Positions 62,948-64,000 of a DNA stretch of 64,000 nt are shown piece by piece (the first letter of the stretch is position 1; every line of letters begins with the position of its first letter). Position numbers and translations under genes: made by a program. The notes under the pieces are model-generated. The model did not search any database. It was not told the DNA's origin and saw only the letters and a list, made by a program, of their open reading frames with translations. Origin of the DNA: Candidatus Binatia bacterium (lineage in GTDB: Bacteria > Desulfobacterota > Binatia > UBA1149 > JAJCZL01); NCBI GenBank assembly GCA_028278325.1, contig JANQEO010000245.1, positions 22,289 to 86,288 on the forward strand. Direction: 5' to 3'.

Positions 62948-64000
62948 ATGAAAGGACTCCTGATGATATCGAAGTCAGTAGCCCTGGCCGTCGTCGTCTG
63001 CCATCTCGCGGCAGCACCGATCTCGGCCACGACACCACCTCCGCTCGACGCCGGCACCATCGTCGAGCGGAGCAACTACCACCTGTACAGCGACTATCTG
63101 ACCCCCGGGTTGACCTGGATCATCAACCGCGGAGTGAAAATGAGAATCCGGGAGCATGGCCGCCTGACTCTGCCGGCCGCCTTCCTGGCCGCAACCGAAA
63201 AGTACTCCGATCAGGTCGCGCTCGCCGAAGACGAGACTCACACCCTCAACCATGTGGCGGGCCTGCCGTTTCCCCTACTCGATGACAACGATCCGCAAAT
63301 CGCGGCGAAGCTGATGTTCAACTTCGACGCCGCCATCGCCGTCGACGATCTCGATATTCGAAACTTCGACTGCGATACGGGGTCGTTAGGTCGAGCCGGC
63401 GACCCTCTGCAGGTCGAGCGCCATTTCTTGATCGACCACATTCGCCGGCTCTACTGGGTGGAACGGATCAACGTCGATCCCACACCTACGAAACCGACGA
63501 ACAAGGATCGCGTAAGGTACAAGGAAGCTCTGTTCCCTGTTATCGAGCCGTTCGACCTCAAAGGTACGGGCCACACCTTCAACCGCTACCTCGACCACAC
63601 CCGCCACGACGATACCTGGCTCTACCTGCCCCAGCTGCGCCGAGTCCGTCGTATCTCTTCCGCCCAACGCTCAGACGCTCTGTTCGGGCAAGACATCGAC
63701 CAAGACAGTTACGCCGGGTACGCGGGCAACGTCGGATGGGCGACATGGAAGTACCTAGGGAGAAGGCAGATGTTCGGGTCGTTTCATTCCGAGCATTTCC
63801 CGGTCAAGTGGGGCCAAGGCTCGGCCGACTTCATGCATGATGACTACTGGGAGCCCCGAAACGTCTACGTCGTCGAAGGCGTCTCGAAGCTTCCGCAGTA
63901 CGCCTACTCCAAACGAGTCATCTACATCGATGAGGAGACGTTCAGGATTCCTTCTACCGACATCTACGATAAGGCGGGCGAACTCTGGAAGATGTGGGTA
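62948..64000 (+). CDS. DUF1329-family outer-membrane-associated protein (partial)
   Basis: Signal peptide (SKSVALAVVVCHLAAAPISA) followed by a DUF1329-type sequence: TIVERSNYHLYSDYLTPGLTW, then VERINVDPTPTKPTNKDRVRY, and DDTWLYLPQLRRVRRISSAQRSDALFGQD. DYWEPRNVYVVEGVSKLPQY and KRVIYIDEETF follow. WLYLPxLRRVRR with QRSDxxxGxD is the hallmark. 351 codons to the window edge; relatives are about 430-460. ATG 62948 has GGAGG 8 bases upstream, and the gap to the AhpD-like stop is 13 bases, so it belongs to the TetR operon. The family is LolA/LolB-like and is often next to MMPL/RND exporters; function is not settled. Confidence 0.85.
   Translation, partial: MKGLLMISKSVALAVVVCHLAAAPISATTPPPLDAGTIVERSNYHLYSDYLTPGLTWIINRGVKMRIREHGRLTLPAAFLAATEKYSDQVALAEDETHTLNHVAGLPFPLLDDNDPQIAAKLMFNFDAAIAVDDLDIRNFDCDTGSLGRAGDPLQVERHFLIDHIRRLYWVERINVDPTPTKPTNKDRVRYKEALFPVIEPFDLKGTGHTFNRYLDHTRHDDTWLYLPQLRRVRRISSAQRSDALFGQDIDQDSYAGYAGNVGWATWKYLGRRQMFGSFHSEHFPVKWGQGSADFMHDDYWEPRNVYVVEGVSKLPQYAYSKRVIYIDEETFRIPSTDIYDKAGELWKMWV

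Overview
The window is about 64 kb of compact, high-GC DNA from a Gram-negative bacterium. Supporting evidence includes LolA, a MurE with the DNPR motif that goes with meso-diaminopimelate, glutathione synthetase, several lipoproteins and a c-type cytochrome. RNase J, a PASTA-bearing FtsI, the gene order rpmE-prfA-prmC-murA-his, a paired ArsA locus and a DUF1329 protein together suggest a deltaproteobacterial-grade lineage (Myxococcota, Desulfobacterota, Binatota or similar). I cannot assign it more narrowly. No insertion sequence, prophage, integrase or CRISPR array is visible. Many genes start with GTG or TTG, and neighbouring genes often overlap by 1-11 bases.

Positions 1-6,073 (minus) hold an envelope operon read plsC-rnj-uppP-ftsK-lolA. 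Positions 6,140-9,673 hold ssb, moaC-radC, trxB and a DUF374 acyltransferase. Positions 9,663-19,018 (minus) form a long string read glpK, rpmE, prfA, prmC, murA, hisD, hisB, hisH, hisA, hisF. It joins translation termination, the first committed step of murein synthesis and the core of histidine synthesis; hisG and hisI are absent. Positions 19,041-23,134 hold a degenerate acyltransferase, two tandem ArsA-like ATPases, a phasin-like protein and a monohaem cytochrome c.

Positions 23,149-49,411 are about 26 kb read entirely on the minus strand. The order is cvpA-dnaG-rpoD, tRNA(CAU), a zinc-ribbon coiled-coil gene, rnpB, then a full division and cell wall (dcw) cluster: mraZ-rsmH-ftsL-ftsI-murE-murF-mraY-murD-ftsW-murG-murC-murB-ftsQ-ftsA-ftsZ. 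A radical SAM gene, acpS and a C69/secernin peptidase follow. Upstream of mraZ are three GTGG repeats at exactly 10-bp spacing that look like MraZ operator boxes. Positions 49,618-55,979 hold a fused two-domain M16 protease lipoprotein, a phosphodiesterase, prmA-rsmE-gshB and tRNA-Phe. From 56,024 onward the content is more accessory: a sulfatase-fold lipoprotein, a beta-lactamase-fold hydrolase, a beta-helix protein and a MAPEG protein.

The most interesting part is 61,043-64,000. A TetR regulator, apparently leaderless and flanked by a perfect inverted repeat, overlaps an AhpD/carboxymuconolactone-decarboxylase-like gene. That gene has an in-frame TGA exactly where the second Cys of a CxxC redox motif belongs. 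The same frame stays open for 153 further codons, and a bacterial-SECIS-like hairpin follows the TGA. It is best read as a CxxU selenoprotein of about 409 residues that ordinary gene calling would truncate. A DUF1329 gene follows it and runs off the window. No gene-free stretch exceeds 300 bases; the longest, about 292 bases, is the dcw promoter region.
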